DNA of 64,000 bases from an uncultured Bacteroides sp. (GTDB lineage Bacteria; Bacteroidota; Bacteroidia; Bacteroidales; Bacteroidaceae). The stretch spans positions 310,001-374,000 of the forward strand of contig USAN01000002.1 of assembly GCA_900552645.1 (NCBI GenBank), read 5' to 3'. Positions 10,233-18,586 of the stretch are shown in pieces. Every line of letters starts with the position of its first letter. Positions within the stretch are counted from its first letter, which is position 1. Below the pieces are notes generated by a model. That model did not search any database. It was not told where the DNA came from and saw only the letters and a list, made by a program, of their open reading frames with translations. Made by a program: the position numbers and the translations under genes.

Positions 10233-10248
10233 GGGTTAAACACCCTCA
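10230..10248. terminator. Shared bidirectional hairpin containing both stop codons
   Basis: TGAGGGT (10230-10236) pairs with ACCCTCA (10242-10248), followed by a T tract on + and preceded by an A tract. The first TGA is the stop of GH97, and the TCA at the other end is the TGA stop of the GDPD gene on -. The two convergent genes are 13 bp apart and end in the two arms of the same stem. Confidence 0.85.
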
Positions 10249-11004
10249 TTTTTTAGCCATTTTAAGAGCTAATTCCGGATAGTCAGTAGTTATAAAATCG
10301 ACATTCAAGTCTAACATCTCTTGAATTTGTTCGATTTTATTGACTGTCCATACATTTACTTTCATACCTAAAGAATGAGCTTCTTTTATCCATTCGGGGT
10401 TATTAGAAATTACCTTTACATTATAATCTATTCCATTAATACCTTTTTTAAATAAATCTGTAGGAGAAACATCTCCATTAAGATAAGATATTGAAGAGGT
10501 AGGAGATAGCTTTACCAACTGCTCACATATATTCATACTGAAAGAAATATATTCCACTCTATGTTCTATATTATTCTTTTTCACCTTATCTACTATATTT
10601 TCTGCAATATAGTTCTCTTCTTCGATAGTAAGATGAGGTTTTATTTCAAGTATTAAACGAATATCAGGATATACTTTTGCAGCCTCAATATAATCGTCTA
10701 TAGTAGGTAAACATTCTCCATTTTTAAGTTTTATATTACTTAACTCGGAATAGTTAACCTCACTTATTTTTATACCATCAATATTATCATCATGATTAAC
10801 TACAACTACTTTATCTTTAGTAAGTTGAACATCAAATTCGGATCCATATACTTTTGCTTCGGCAGCTTTCTTTAAAGAAGCTATAGAATTTTGAGCCGAT
10901 CCTTCACACTTCCAATAACCACGATGTGCAATAATTTTACTTTGAGCATTTAAGCCAAAGGTTGAAATGCACATGAATAAAATTATCATTTTATAAATCT
11001 TCAT
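10246..11004 (-). CDS. Glycerophosphodiester phosphodiesterase, secreted
   Basis: A 252-aa GDPD-family TIM barrel with a signal peptide (1-20). The family hallmark IIAHRGYW is followed by NSIASLKKA and GSEFDVQLTKD, then VVNHDD, supplying the catalytic His pair and metal-binding Glu/Asp. The C-terminal VWTVN and DFITTDYPE motifs are also typical. It would split glycerophosphodiesters to glycerol-3-phosphate in the periplasm. The length is normal for the family. It is monocistronic, diverging from leuS. Confidence 0.92.
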   Translation of the reverse strand: MKIYKMIILFMCISTFGLNAQSKIIAHRGYWKCEGSAQNSIASLKKAAEAKVYGSEFDVQLTKDKVVVVNHDDNIDGIKISEVNYSELSNIKLKNGECLPTIDDYIEAAKVYPDIRLILEIKPHLTIEEENYIAENIVDKVKKNNIEHRVEYISFSMNICEQLVKLSPTSSISYLNGDVSPTDLFKKGINGIDYNVKVISNNPEWIKEAHSLGMKVNVWTVNKIEQIQEMLDLNVDFITTDYPELALKMAKK

Positions 11005-11176
11005 AACTTATTATTTTTAATACTCTATTCTACAAATATAAACCAATTAAATTACAAAAAGAGAGAGATAATATTACATTAATATTTCATTACAAAACAG
11101 AGAAATATAATATTTCAAAGAACGATTACTTCTTAAAAAGAATATGTATATGAGTTCATATTACTTTTTCTTTCAC

Positions 11177-11184
11177 TATCTTTG
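11177..11184 (+). promoter_or_regulatory. -7 promoter element of leuS
   Basis: TATCTTTG matches the Bacteroidetes -7 consensus TAnnTTTG, 48 bases before the chosen leuS start. A TTG that could extend the frame (11182) lies inside this box, which argues against that longer start. I see no convincing -33 TTTG. Confidence 0.65.
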
Positions 11185-11232
11185 CAAATCCTTACATATA
11201 AAGTAATTAATAATAAAAAAGATACAGTAATC

Positions 11233-14067
11233 ATGGAATACAATTTCAGGGAAATTGAAAAGAAATGGCAACAGAAGTGGGTTGAAGACAAAACCTATCG
11301 TGTGACTGAAGATGAATCAAAGAAAAAATTTTATGTGCTTAACATGTTTCCTTATCCATCGGGAGCCGGACTGCATGTAGGACATCCCCTGGGATATATA
11401 GCAAGTGATATTTATGCGCGATACAAACGTTTGCAGGGTTTTAATGTATTGAACCCTATGGGTTATGATGCTTACGGACTTCCTGCCGAACAGTATGCAA
11501 TACAGACAGGACAACATCCTGCAATCACTACAGTAAATAATATTAACCGCTATCGCGAACAGCTAGACAAAATAGGTTTCTGTTTTGACTGGGATCGTGA
11601 AGTACGTACCTGCGAACCTAATTATTATCATTGGACACAATGGGCTTTCCAAAAAATGTTCAATAGCTTTTACTGCAATAGTTGCACAGGTGCTCAACCT
11701 ATCAGCAAACTTATAGAACATTTTGAGACTAAAGGTACCGAAGGGCTTAATGTAGCATGTAGCGAAGAGTTAAATTTTACTGCCAATCAATGGAATTCAA
11801 TGAGCCATAAGGAACAACAAGAAATACTTATGAACTATCGTATAGCATACCTTGGTGAAACAATGGTAAACTGGTGCCCCGAACTTGGTACAGTACTTGC
11901 TAACGATGAAGTTGTAGATGGAGTATCAGAGCGTGGTGGATTTCCTGTAGTTCAGAAAAAAATGCGCCAATGGTGTCTTCGTGTTTCGGCTTATGCACAA
12001 AGATTATTAGATGGACTGGACAATGTAGACTGGACAGATTCTTTAAAAGAAACTCAACGTAACTGGATAGGACGCTCGGAAGGTACAGAAGTACAATTCA
12101 AAGTAAAAAATAGCGATATAGAATTTACTATATTCACAACACGTGCCGATACTATGTTTGGAGTAACTTTCATGGTACTTGCTCCTGAAAGCGAACTTGT
12201 AGCACAACTTACTACTCCTGAACAGAAAGCAGAAGTAGATGCTTATCTTGACCGTACAAAAAAACGTACAGAACGCGAACGCATTGCCGACCGCAAAGTT
12301 ACCGGTGTATTCAGTGGTTCGTATGCAGTAAATCCTTTTACCGGTGAAGCTGTACCTGTATGGATAAGCGATTATGTACTTGCAGGATATGGTACAGGAG
12401 CAATTATGGCAGTACCAGCGCACGATAGCCGTGACTATGCTTTTGCAAAACATTTTAATCTTCCTATAGTACCACTTGTAGAAGGATGCGATGTATCCGA
12501 AGAGAGTTTTGATGCTAAAGAAGGTATAGTATGCAACTCGCCTAAAGTCGGCGTAACTCCTTATTGTGATTTATCATTAAACGGACTTACTATAAAAGAG
12601 GCTATTGCAGCAACTAAAGAATATGTAAAATCTCACAATATGGGCCGTGTGAAAGTAAACTTCCGCCTTCGCGATGCTATTTTCAGTCGCCAAAGATATT
12701 GGGGAGAACCCTTCCCTGTATATTATAAAGACGGCATGCCATACATGATAGATGAAAGCAAACTTCCTCTTGAATTACCTGAAGTAGAGAAATTCCTTCC
12801 TACCGAAACAGGTGAACCTCCATTGGGTCATGCTAAAAAATGGGCTTGGAATGTAGAAACATCCGAAGTTGTTGAAAACTCACTTATAGATAATGTAACT
12901 GTATTCCCTCTTGAGCTTAATACAATGCCTGGCTTTGCAGGATCGAGTGCATATTATTTACGCTATATGGATCCACACAACAATGAAGCTTTAGTTTCTG
13001 AGAAAGCAGATAATTATTGGCAGAACGTAGATCTTTATGTAGGTGGTACCGAACATGCTACAGGTCACCTTATATATTCTCGCTTTTGGAATAAATTTCT
13101 TCACGATGCAGGAGTAAGTGTAAAAGAAGAGCCATTCCAAAAACTTGTAAATCAGGGAATGATACAAGGACGAAGCAACTTTGTATATCGTATTAAAGAT
13201 ACAAATAAATTCGTATCATTAGGATTAAAAGATCAGTACGAAGTTACACCTTTACATGTTGATGTTAATATTGTATCTAATGATATTCTAGATTTAGAAG
13301 CATTCAAAGCGTGGCGTCCTGATTATGCTGATGCAGAATTTATACTTGAAGATGGTAAATATATTTGTGGATGGGCTGTTGAAAAGATGAGTAAATCAAT
13401 GTTCAATGTTGTGAATCCAGATATGATTGTTGAAAAGTATGGTGCCGATACGCTTCGTATGTATGAAATGTTCCTTGGTCCTGTAGAACAGTCAAAACCA
13501 TGGGATACAAACGGTATAGACGGTGTTCATCGCTTCCTTAAAAAACTGTGGGCTCTATTCTATAATCGTAACGATGAGTTCCTTCCAAAAGACGGAGAAC
13601 CTACAAAGGATGAGTTAAAAGCCATTCATAAACTTATCAAGAAAATAACCGGTGATATTGAGACATTCTCATACAACACATCTATAAGTGCATTTATGAT
13701 ATGCGTGAATGAACTTACTCAACTTAAATGCAGCAACAAGGAAGTTCTTGGTATTCTTCTTACACTAATTGCACCTTTCGCACCTCATCTTGCAGAAGAA
13801 TTATGGTCAGCAATAGGCAATACCACAACAATATGTGATGCACAGTGGCCGATATGCAATGAAGAGTATCTAAAAGAAGATACAATAAACTATACCATAT
13901 CTTTCAACGGCAAAGCAAGATTCAATCTTTCATTCCCTGCAGATACAGACAATGCAACCATCGAAGCTGCAGTAATGAACAACGAGCAGTCACAGAAATG
14001 GATTGAAGGAAAGACACCTAAAAAGGTAATTATCGTTCCTAAGAAAATTGTAAATATAGTATTATAA
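11233..14067 (+). CDS. leuS: Leucyl-tRNA synthetase
   Basis: A 944-aa class Ia synthetase that charges tRNA-Leu. The HIGH-equivalent is HVGHPLGY in the stretch after NMFPYPSGAG, and the KMSKS motif is EKMSKSMFN. Between them lies a large CP1 editing domain with the GTGAIMAVPAHD motif. An insertion early in CP1 (about residues 135-190) is usual for Bacteroidetes LeuS. I chose the ATG at 11233 (MEYNFREIEKKW) because the longer frame begins inside the -7 box and the alignable family sequence starts here. It is followed by a strong terminator and is apparently monocistronic. Confidence 0.97.
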   Translation: MEYNFREIEKKWQQKWVEDKTYRVTEDESKKKFYVLNMFPYPSGAGLHVGHPLGYIASDIYARYKRLQGFNVLNPMGYDAYGLPAEQYAIQTGQHPAITTVNNINRYREQLDKIGFCFDWDREVRTCEPNYYHWTQWAFQKMFNSFYCNSCTGAQPISKLIEHFETKGTEGLNVACSEELNFTANQWNSMSHKEQQEILMNYRIAYLGETMVNWCPELGTVLANDEVVDGVSERGGFPVVQKKMRQWCLRVSAYAQRLLDGLDNVDWTDSLKETQRNWIGRSEGTEVQFKVKNSDIEFTIFTTRADTMFGVTFMVLAPESELVAQLTTPEQKAEVDAYLDRTKKRTERERIADRKVTGVFSGSYAVNPFTGEAVPVWISDYVLAGYGTGAIMAVPAHDSRDYAFAKHFNLPIVPLVEGCDVSEESFDAKEGIVCNSPKVGVTPYCDLSLNGLTIKEAIAATKEYVKSHNMGRVKVNFRLRDAIFSRQRYWGEPFPVYYKDGMPYMIDESKLPLELPEVEKFLPTETGEPPLGHAKKWAWNVETSEVVENSLIDNVTVFPLELNTMPGFAGSSAYYLRYMDPHNNEALVSEKADNYWQNVDLYVGGTEHATGHLIYSRFWNKFLHDAGVSVKEEPFQKLVNQGMIQGRSNFVYRIKDTNKFVSLGLKDQYEVTPLHVDVNIVSNDILDLEAFKAWRPDYADAEFILEDGKYICGWAVEKMSKSMFNVVNPDMIVEKYGADTLRMYEMFLGPVEQSKPWDTNGIDGVHRFLKKLWALFYNRNDEFLPKDGEPTKDELKAIHKLIKKITGDIETFSYNTSISAFMICVNELTQLKCSNKEVLGILLTLIAPFAPHLAEELWSAIGNTTTICDAQWPICNEEYLKEDTINYTISFNGKARFNLSFPADTDNATIEAAVMNNEQSQKWIEGKTPKKVIIVPKKIVNIVL

Positions 14068-14080
14068 TATAATATTCAAG

Positions 14081-14136
14081 AAGAGTGTTTGAATGTATTC
14101 TTTTATAATAAGAATACATTCATTACACTCTTTTTT
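14081..14136 (+). terminator. Strong intrinsic terminator of leuS
   Basis: AAGAGTG and GAATGTATTCTT (14081-14102) pair with AAGAATACATTC and CACTCTT (14109-14132), followed by TTTTTT. The long, nearly perfect stem with a U tract is a textbook rho-independent terminator. Confidence 0.85.
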
Positions 14137-14209
14137 GTTTGTAATATTTCGAGCTACATATATGTTATAAGCGATACACTTTATAGAGATAAACATATAA
14201 GATAATAAT

Positions 14210-15106
14210 ATGAATAAAGATTTTATAACACAAATAAGTCGCGAATCTAAAGATTATGTTGCCATAACTTTTGGATTAATATGCTATGCAATAGGCTGGG
14301 CTGCATTTTTACTACCTTATCAAATAACTACCGGCGGGGTTACAGGTATATCGGCAATTATCTACTATGCTACAGGAGTTGAAATTCAGATATCATACTT
14401 CATAATTAATGCAGTATTTCTTGGATTTGCTCTTAAGATTTTAGGTCCTAAATTCAGCCTTAAAACTATATATGCTATATTCATGCTTACCTTTCTTTTG
14501 TGGTTCTTTCAACAGGTATTTAGGGATGATTCAGGAAATCTTCCACAAATACTCGGTACTGGTCAGGATTTCATGGCTTGCGTTATAGGAGCTAGTCTGC
14601 TGGGATTCGGGATAGGAATAGTATTCACAAACAACGGAAGTACAGGAGGTACAGATATAATTGCACTGATAGTAAACAAGTACAAAGATGTAACATTAGG
14701 AAGAATGATGATGTATTGTGACATTATAATAATATCATCATGTTACTTTATTTTCCAAGATTGGCGCAGAGTAGTATTTGGATTTGTAACTCTGTTCATA
14801 ATGAGTGTAATAATAGACTGGGTTGTAAACAGTACACGTCAGTCGGTTCAATTCCTCATTTTCAGTAGACGCCATGATGAAATAGCCGAAGGAATAGCCA
14901 ACAAGATAGATAGAGGAGTAACACTCTTAGACGGAAAAGGATGGTATAGCAAACAAGATATAAAGGTAGTAGTGGTACTTGCAAAGAAAAATCAGTCGCT
15001 AGATATATTCCGTTTGGTAAAAGATATTGATCCAAATGCATTCATATCGCAAAGCAATGTAGTTGGAGTTTATGGAGAAGGATTTGATAAATTAAAAGTA
15101 AAATGA
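14210..15106 (+). CDS. YitT family membrane protein (DUF161/DUF2179)
   Basis: A 298-aa protein with about five transmembrane helices in residues 15-205 and glycine-rich motifs (ITTGGVTGISAI, NNGSTGGTDIIALI) typical of YitT/DUF161. A soluble C-terminal DUF2179 domain follows (about 225-290; GVTLLDGKGWYSKQD). Its function in the cell is unknown; a transport role is commonly supposed. It overlaps the next gene by ATGA, so it is translationally coupled to rdgB. Confidence 0.9.
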   Translation: MNKDFITQISRESKDYVAITFGLICYAIGWAAFLLPYQITTGGVTGISAIIYYATGVEIQISYFIINAVFLGFALKILGPKFSLKTIYAIFMLTFLLWFFQQVFRDDSGNLPQILGTGQDFMACVIGASLLGFGIGIVFTNNGSTGGTDIIALIVNKYKDVTLGRMMMYCDIIIISSCYFIFQDWRRVVFGFVTLFIMSVIIDWVVNSTRQSVQFLIFSRRHDEIAEGIANKIDRGVTLLDGKGWYSKQDIKVVVVLAKKNQSLDIFRLVKDIDPNAFISQSNVVGVYGEGFDKLKVK

Positions 15107-15684
15107 GACGTAAATTAGTTTTCGCAACAAACAATGCTCATAAGTTGGAAGAGATTTCTTACATATTGGGTGAAAAAATAGAGTTGCTCAGTTTGAAAGA
15201 TATCAACTGCAATGTTGATATTCCCGAAACTGCTGATACATTACAGGGTAATGCTATTATAAAAGCAAGATATATTTATGAAAATTACGGACTGGATTGC
15301 TTTGCAGATGATACAGGATTGGAAGTAGAAGCACTTGAAGGAGCTCCCGGAGTATATTCTGCTAGATATGCAGGAGGTGAGGGACATGATTCTGAGGCAA
15401 ACATGCAGAAACTTCTTCACAACTTATATGGAAAAGATAACAGAAAAGCTCAGTTCCGTACAGTAATTTGTCTAATATTGGAAGGAAAAGAACACATATT
15501 CGAAGGAATTGTAAAAGGAGAGATCATAAAAGAAAGAAGAGGAAAAGCCGGCTTCGGTTATGATCCTATATTTGTTCCCGATGGATATGAAAAGAGTTTT
15601 GCTGAATTGGGAAATGACATAAAGAATAAAATAAGCCATAGAGCAAAAGCTGTAGAAAAGCTATGCCGTTTCCTTAAATCATAA
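15103..15684 (+). CDS. rdgB: XTP/dITP diphosphatase (RdgB/HAM1 family)
   Basis: A 193-aa protein of standard length. It has the N-terminal substrate motif FATNNAHKLEEI, the catalytic/metal region FADDTGLEVEALEGAPGVYSARYAGG and the C-terminal GFGYDPIF and SHRAKA motifs. It hydrolyses non-canonical purine nucleoside triphosphates (ITP, XTP) to monophosphates and so keeps them out of DNA. Its ATG overlaps the YitT stop. The repeat element at 15734-15905 follows. Confidence 0.95.
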   Translation: MRRKLVFATNNAHKLEEISYILGEKIELLSLKDINCNVDIPETADTLQGNAIIKARYIYENYGLDCFADDTGLEVEALEGAPGVYSARYAGGEGHDSEANMQKLLHNLYGKDNRKAQFRTVICLILEGKEHIFEGIVKGEIIKERRGKAGFGYDPIFVPDGYEKSFAELGNDIKNKISHRAKAVEKLCRFLKS

Positions 15685-15733
15685 TTCTTTATATCTAAAT
15701 ATAAACAGATGTTATCAACAGATGTTGTTAAAA

Positions 15734-15905
15734 TAAAAGAGATTGTCTAACCAGTATATAAATTACAATATGAATTTATAAGCTGTAGTTTTATTGAAAA
15801 GAAAAAAGTACCATTTTAGACCCCGAAATATAGGTAAAAATGGTACTTTTTATTTATATAATTATGAAACTAACTCTATTTTTAATTGTTAAACAGACTC
15901 TTTTA
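15734..15905 (-). repeat. Interspersed inverted-repeat element, copy 1
   Basis: About 172 bp bounded by an 18-bp terminal inverted repeat (15734-15751 and 15888-15905, three mismatches, core TTGTCTAAC/GTTAAACAG). The centre is a perfect 15-bp stem AAAAAGTACCATTTT (15803-15817) and its complement (15837-15851) around a 19-nt loop. Apart from a few differences it is the reverse complement of copy 3 at 24313-24473. It lies between the convergent rdgB and nadA genes, where it could also serve as a terminator. It has no coding capacity. Confidence 0.85.
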
Positions 15906-15921
15906 TTATATTATATAATTC

Positions 15922-16914
15922 TTATAAACCCAATTTTGAAGATATATCAAGCATCTTCTTTATTGGTTTTACTGCTTCTTTTGCAATATCTTCTTCTACA
16001 TTTATTTCAGGCCACTCATATTTAATAGTATTATATAATTTCTCCATTGTATTTAGGCGCATAAAATTACATTCGTTGCATGCACAGGTTGAATCTTCTG
16101 GTGGTGCAGGAATAAAGTTCTTATCAGGGCATTCCTTGCGCATTTCGTGAAGAATACCACTTTCGGTAGCTACTATAAAGTTTTTCTTAGAACTCTTAAC
16201 AGCGTACTTTAAAATAGCTGCAGTAGAGCCTACCAGGTCGGCTAGCTTAATAACTGCACCTTTACATTCAGGATGAACAAGAATATCGGCATCAGGATAC
16301 TGTTTCTTAAGTTCAAGAATCTTCTCTACCGAGAACTGTTCATGAACATGACAAGCACCATCCCACAGCAACATATTTCTGTTAGTTATTGAATTTATAT
16401 AATTCCCTAAGTTTCTGTCAGGCCCAAATATTATCTTTTCTTCTTTTGGAAAGCTTTCTACAATCTGTTTTGCATTGGTTGAAGTCACCACAACATCGGT
16501 AACTGCTTTTACAGCTGCAGTAGTGTTGACATAAGAGATTACAGTATGATTGGGGTGCTCTTTAACAAACTGTGCAAATTTATCTGCAGGACAGCTGTCG
16601 GCAAGCGAGCATCCTGCATTTAGATCCGGCACCAGAACTTTCTTGTCGGGACAAATAACCTTTGCTGTTTCACCCATGAAATGGACACCACAAAGAACTA
16701 TAATTTCAGCTTCAGTCTTTGCAGCCCATTGAGCAAGCGCCAGACTGTCTCCAACGAAATCTGCTATATCCTGTATTTCACCCTGCTGGTAGTAGTGTGC
16801 CAGTATAATAGCATTCTTCTCCCTACACAGTTTTTTTATTTCAACTTTCAAATCAAGAGACTTGTCAATAGGTTCATTGACATATCCCTTTTTCAACCAT
16901 TCTTCTTTATTCAT
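15922..16914 (-). CDS. nadA: Quinolinate synthase A
   Basis: A 330-aa enzyme that condenses iminoaspartate with dihydroxyacetone phosphate to quinolinate in de novo NAD synthesis. The three cysteines of the [4Fe-4S] cluster can be placed in LCGVHFMGE (Cys75), HPECKG and the C-terminal CACNECNFM stretch. AHYYQQGEIQDIADFVGDSL is the family's substrate-binding segment. The partner nadB is 18 kb away on the same strand, not in an operon here; no nadC was seen. Confidence 0.96.
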   Translation of the reverse strand: MNKEEWLKKGYVNEPIDKSLDLKVEIKKLCREKNAIILAHYYQQGEIQDIADFVGDSLALAQWAAKTEAEIIVLCGVHFMGETAKVICPDKKVLVPDLNAGCSLADSCPADKFAQFVKEHPNHTVISYVNTTAAVKAVTDVVVTSTNAKQIVESFPKEEKIIFGPDRNLGNYINSITNRNMLLWDGACHVHEQFSVEKILELKKQYPDADILVHPECKGAVIKLADLVGSTAAILKYAVKSSKKNFIVATESGILHEMRKECPDKNFIPAPPEDSTCACNECNFMRLNTMEKLYNTIKYEWPEINVEEDIAKEAVKPIKKMLDISSKLGL

Positions 16915-17359
16915 TATATTTATATATTTTCTCTTCTAATAAAAAAGATATTTATACTGATAATAATATCCTGTTAATAGTGTTAGTAAAAATAATGCTG
17001 TTTTCTTGCTTTAAAAGTTATGCTATAAATAGCATGCAGATATTAATAAGATACAAACAGCTTTAATGTCTGATTTATATAGTATTTATATATTATATCA
17101 ACATTCGGTTAATAATGTGCAAAGTTAAAAACTTTACTTCTATTTGATATTAAAATCATGGGAAAAATGTGTTTAAACTTAAGTACAAACTAATGATTAA
17201 ATAATTTGTAGAGTTAGTTTCAATCTCGGACTAAATAAATAAATGACAAATGCAAGAATTATTTTTGAATTTATATCATCAATCTTTTTACAGGTTTTCA
17301 ACACATATGAACAGGTAAATGTGAATTAATTATTATATTTGCAGAAACATACAACTTAT
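16915..17359. other. Divergent intergenic region nadA / TrmH-type gene
   Basis: AT-rich, with no credible small reading frame. It holds a 16-bp palindrome (ATGCTATAAATAGCAT, 17020-17035) about 105 bases upstream of nadA, a possible operator, and the -7 box TATATTTG at 17334-17341 for the downstream methyltransferase. Confidence 0.5.
17334..17341 (+). promoter_or_regulatory. -7 promoter element of the TrmH-type gene
   Basis: TATATTTG fits TAnnTTTG and lies 18 bases before the ATG at 17360. A TTG (17339) that would lengthen the protein by seven residues falls inside the box, so the ATG is the better start. Confidence 0.6.
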
Positions 17360-17899
17360 ATGAGAAAGTTAAAGATAACTGAGTTAAACCGACTCACTGT
17401 AGATGAGTTTAAACATACCAATAAACTTCCTTTGGTAGTAGTATTGGACGAGATAAGAAGTCTTCATAATATAGGGTCAGTATTTAGAACATCAGATGCT
17501 TTTCTTGTTGAAAAGATATATCTATGTGGAATAACTGCTACACCTCCTCATCCTGAAATGCATAAAACAGCTCTTGGAGCCGAAGATACAGTTGAATGGA
17601 AGTATTACAGTAATACTCTTGATGCAGTGAAAGAACTTCATGAAGATGGATATACCGTTCTATCCATAGAGCAAGTAGAAGGAAGTACTATGCTGGATAA
17701 ACTTGAACTTGAAGAAGATAAAAAATATGCAATAATAATGGGTAATGAAGTAAAAGGTGTGCAACAGTGTGTAGTAAATGCTTCGGATGGATGTATAGAG
17801 ATTCCTCAATATGGAACGAAGCATTCTCTAAACGTATCTGTTACTACAGGTATTGTATTATGGGAGTTTGCTTCTAAGTTGATGAAATTCAGGAAGTAA
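17360..17899 (+). CDS. TrmH/SpoU family RNA 2'-O-methyltransferase
   Basis: A 179-aa SPOUT methyltransferase with the three family motifs: NIGSVFRTSDAF (motif 1), IIMGNEVKGV (motif 2) and LNVSVTTGIVLWE (motif 3), which form the trefoil-knot SAM site. It is short, with only ~20 residues before motif 1 and no separate RNA-binding domain, so it resembles TrmH/TrmL more than RlmB. The target nucleotide cannot be read from sequence. The start was chosen at the ATG because the upstream TTG overlaps the promoter. Confidence 0.88.
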   Translation: MRKLKITELNRLTVDEFKHTNKLPLVVVLDEIRSLHNIGSVFRTSDAFLVEKIYLCGITATPPHPEMHKTALGAEDTVEWKYYSNTLDAVKELHEDGYTVLSIEQVEGSTMLDKLELEEDKKYAIIMGNEVKGVQQCVVNASDGCIEIPQYGTKHSLNVSVTTGIVLWEFASKLMKFRK

Positions 17900-17902
17900 A
17901 TA

Positions 17903-18502
17903 TTATAGTTGTCCGCTTTGAACAAGTAATACTACTCTTTCTGTAAGCTGATCTTCACCTTCGGGATCGTATTCTTTTTTAAGGCTGGCACCAAATAGAG
18001 CAGCGAAAGTTTGATAAAATCCTGCTTTTAAAGGACCAATAAATGCTTTTACCAATTCATACGAAGAAGAGTCTGTCTGGCGATTTATTAATTTTATCAA
18101 CAGTTTTCCCTGAGTGAAAGATAGTTTCTTCATTATCGGGGTATACTGTTCTTTCAGTCCTTTCTCAACTTTTTTAAGATGCTTTTGTCTTTCTTTTTCG
18201 TTTGGAAGTGTCTGCATATATTCATATGTCTCGATAATGATATTATTTATCTGAATTGCTATAGGAAGTGTTTTCTTTACATTACGAACTAATCGGTAGT
18301 ATTCCTGCATCTGTTTATTGTTCTTGAATATCAGTGGCTTGAATACATACACTTCGGGCAGCATTACAGAAGGGATGGTGTCTCCGTTCTCTACTACTGC
18401 TGTTACAAAATATCCTCCGGCTGTCTGTTTTATTTGTTGGGCATGAGCGGTTGTGATACTTATAAACACTATAGATAATATGATAAATACTTTCTTTTTC
18501 AT
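17903..18502 (-). CDS. DUF4294 family protein, exported
   Basis: A 199-aa protein with a signal peptide (1-21). The body (about 35-180) matches what I know of the Bacteroidetes family DUF4294: GDTIPSVMLPEVYVF, a YYRLVRNVKKTLP segment and a C-terminal LIKLINRQT motif with tryptophan-poor helices. Function unknown, probably periplasmic. It converges with the TrmH-type gene (3-base gap) and diverges from the helix-hairpin-helix gene. Confidence 0.8.
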   Translation of the reverse strand: MKKKVFIILSIVFISITTAHAQQIKQTAGGYFVTAVVENGDTIPSVMLPEVYVFKPLIFKNNKQMQEYYRLVRNVKKTLPIAIQINNIIIETYEYMQTLPNEKERQKHLKKVEKGLKEQYTPIMKKLSFTQGKLLIKLINRQTDSSSYELVKAFIGPLKAGFYQTFAALFGASLKKEYDPEGEDQLTERVVLLVQSGQL

Positions 18503-18586
18503 ACCGATGCAAAAATAGTAAGAATTATGCTTACTATTACTTGAAATACAATTTTTTAAGTTAAATACAAAATACAGAATAATACT

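Noticed and set aside
11182..11232. Longer leuS start at TTG
   Set aside because: The codon lies inside the TAnnTTTG promoter box and the extra 17 residues do not belong to the LeuS family.
15734..15905. Small RNA gene inside the repeat element
   Set aside because: No TAnnTTTG box precedes the stem in any of the three copies, and the position at gene ends favours a terminator or MITE reading.
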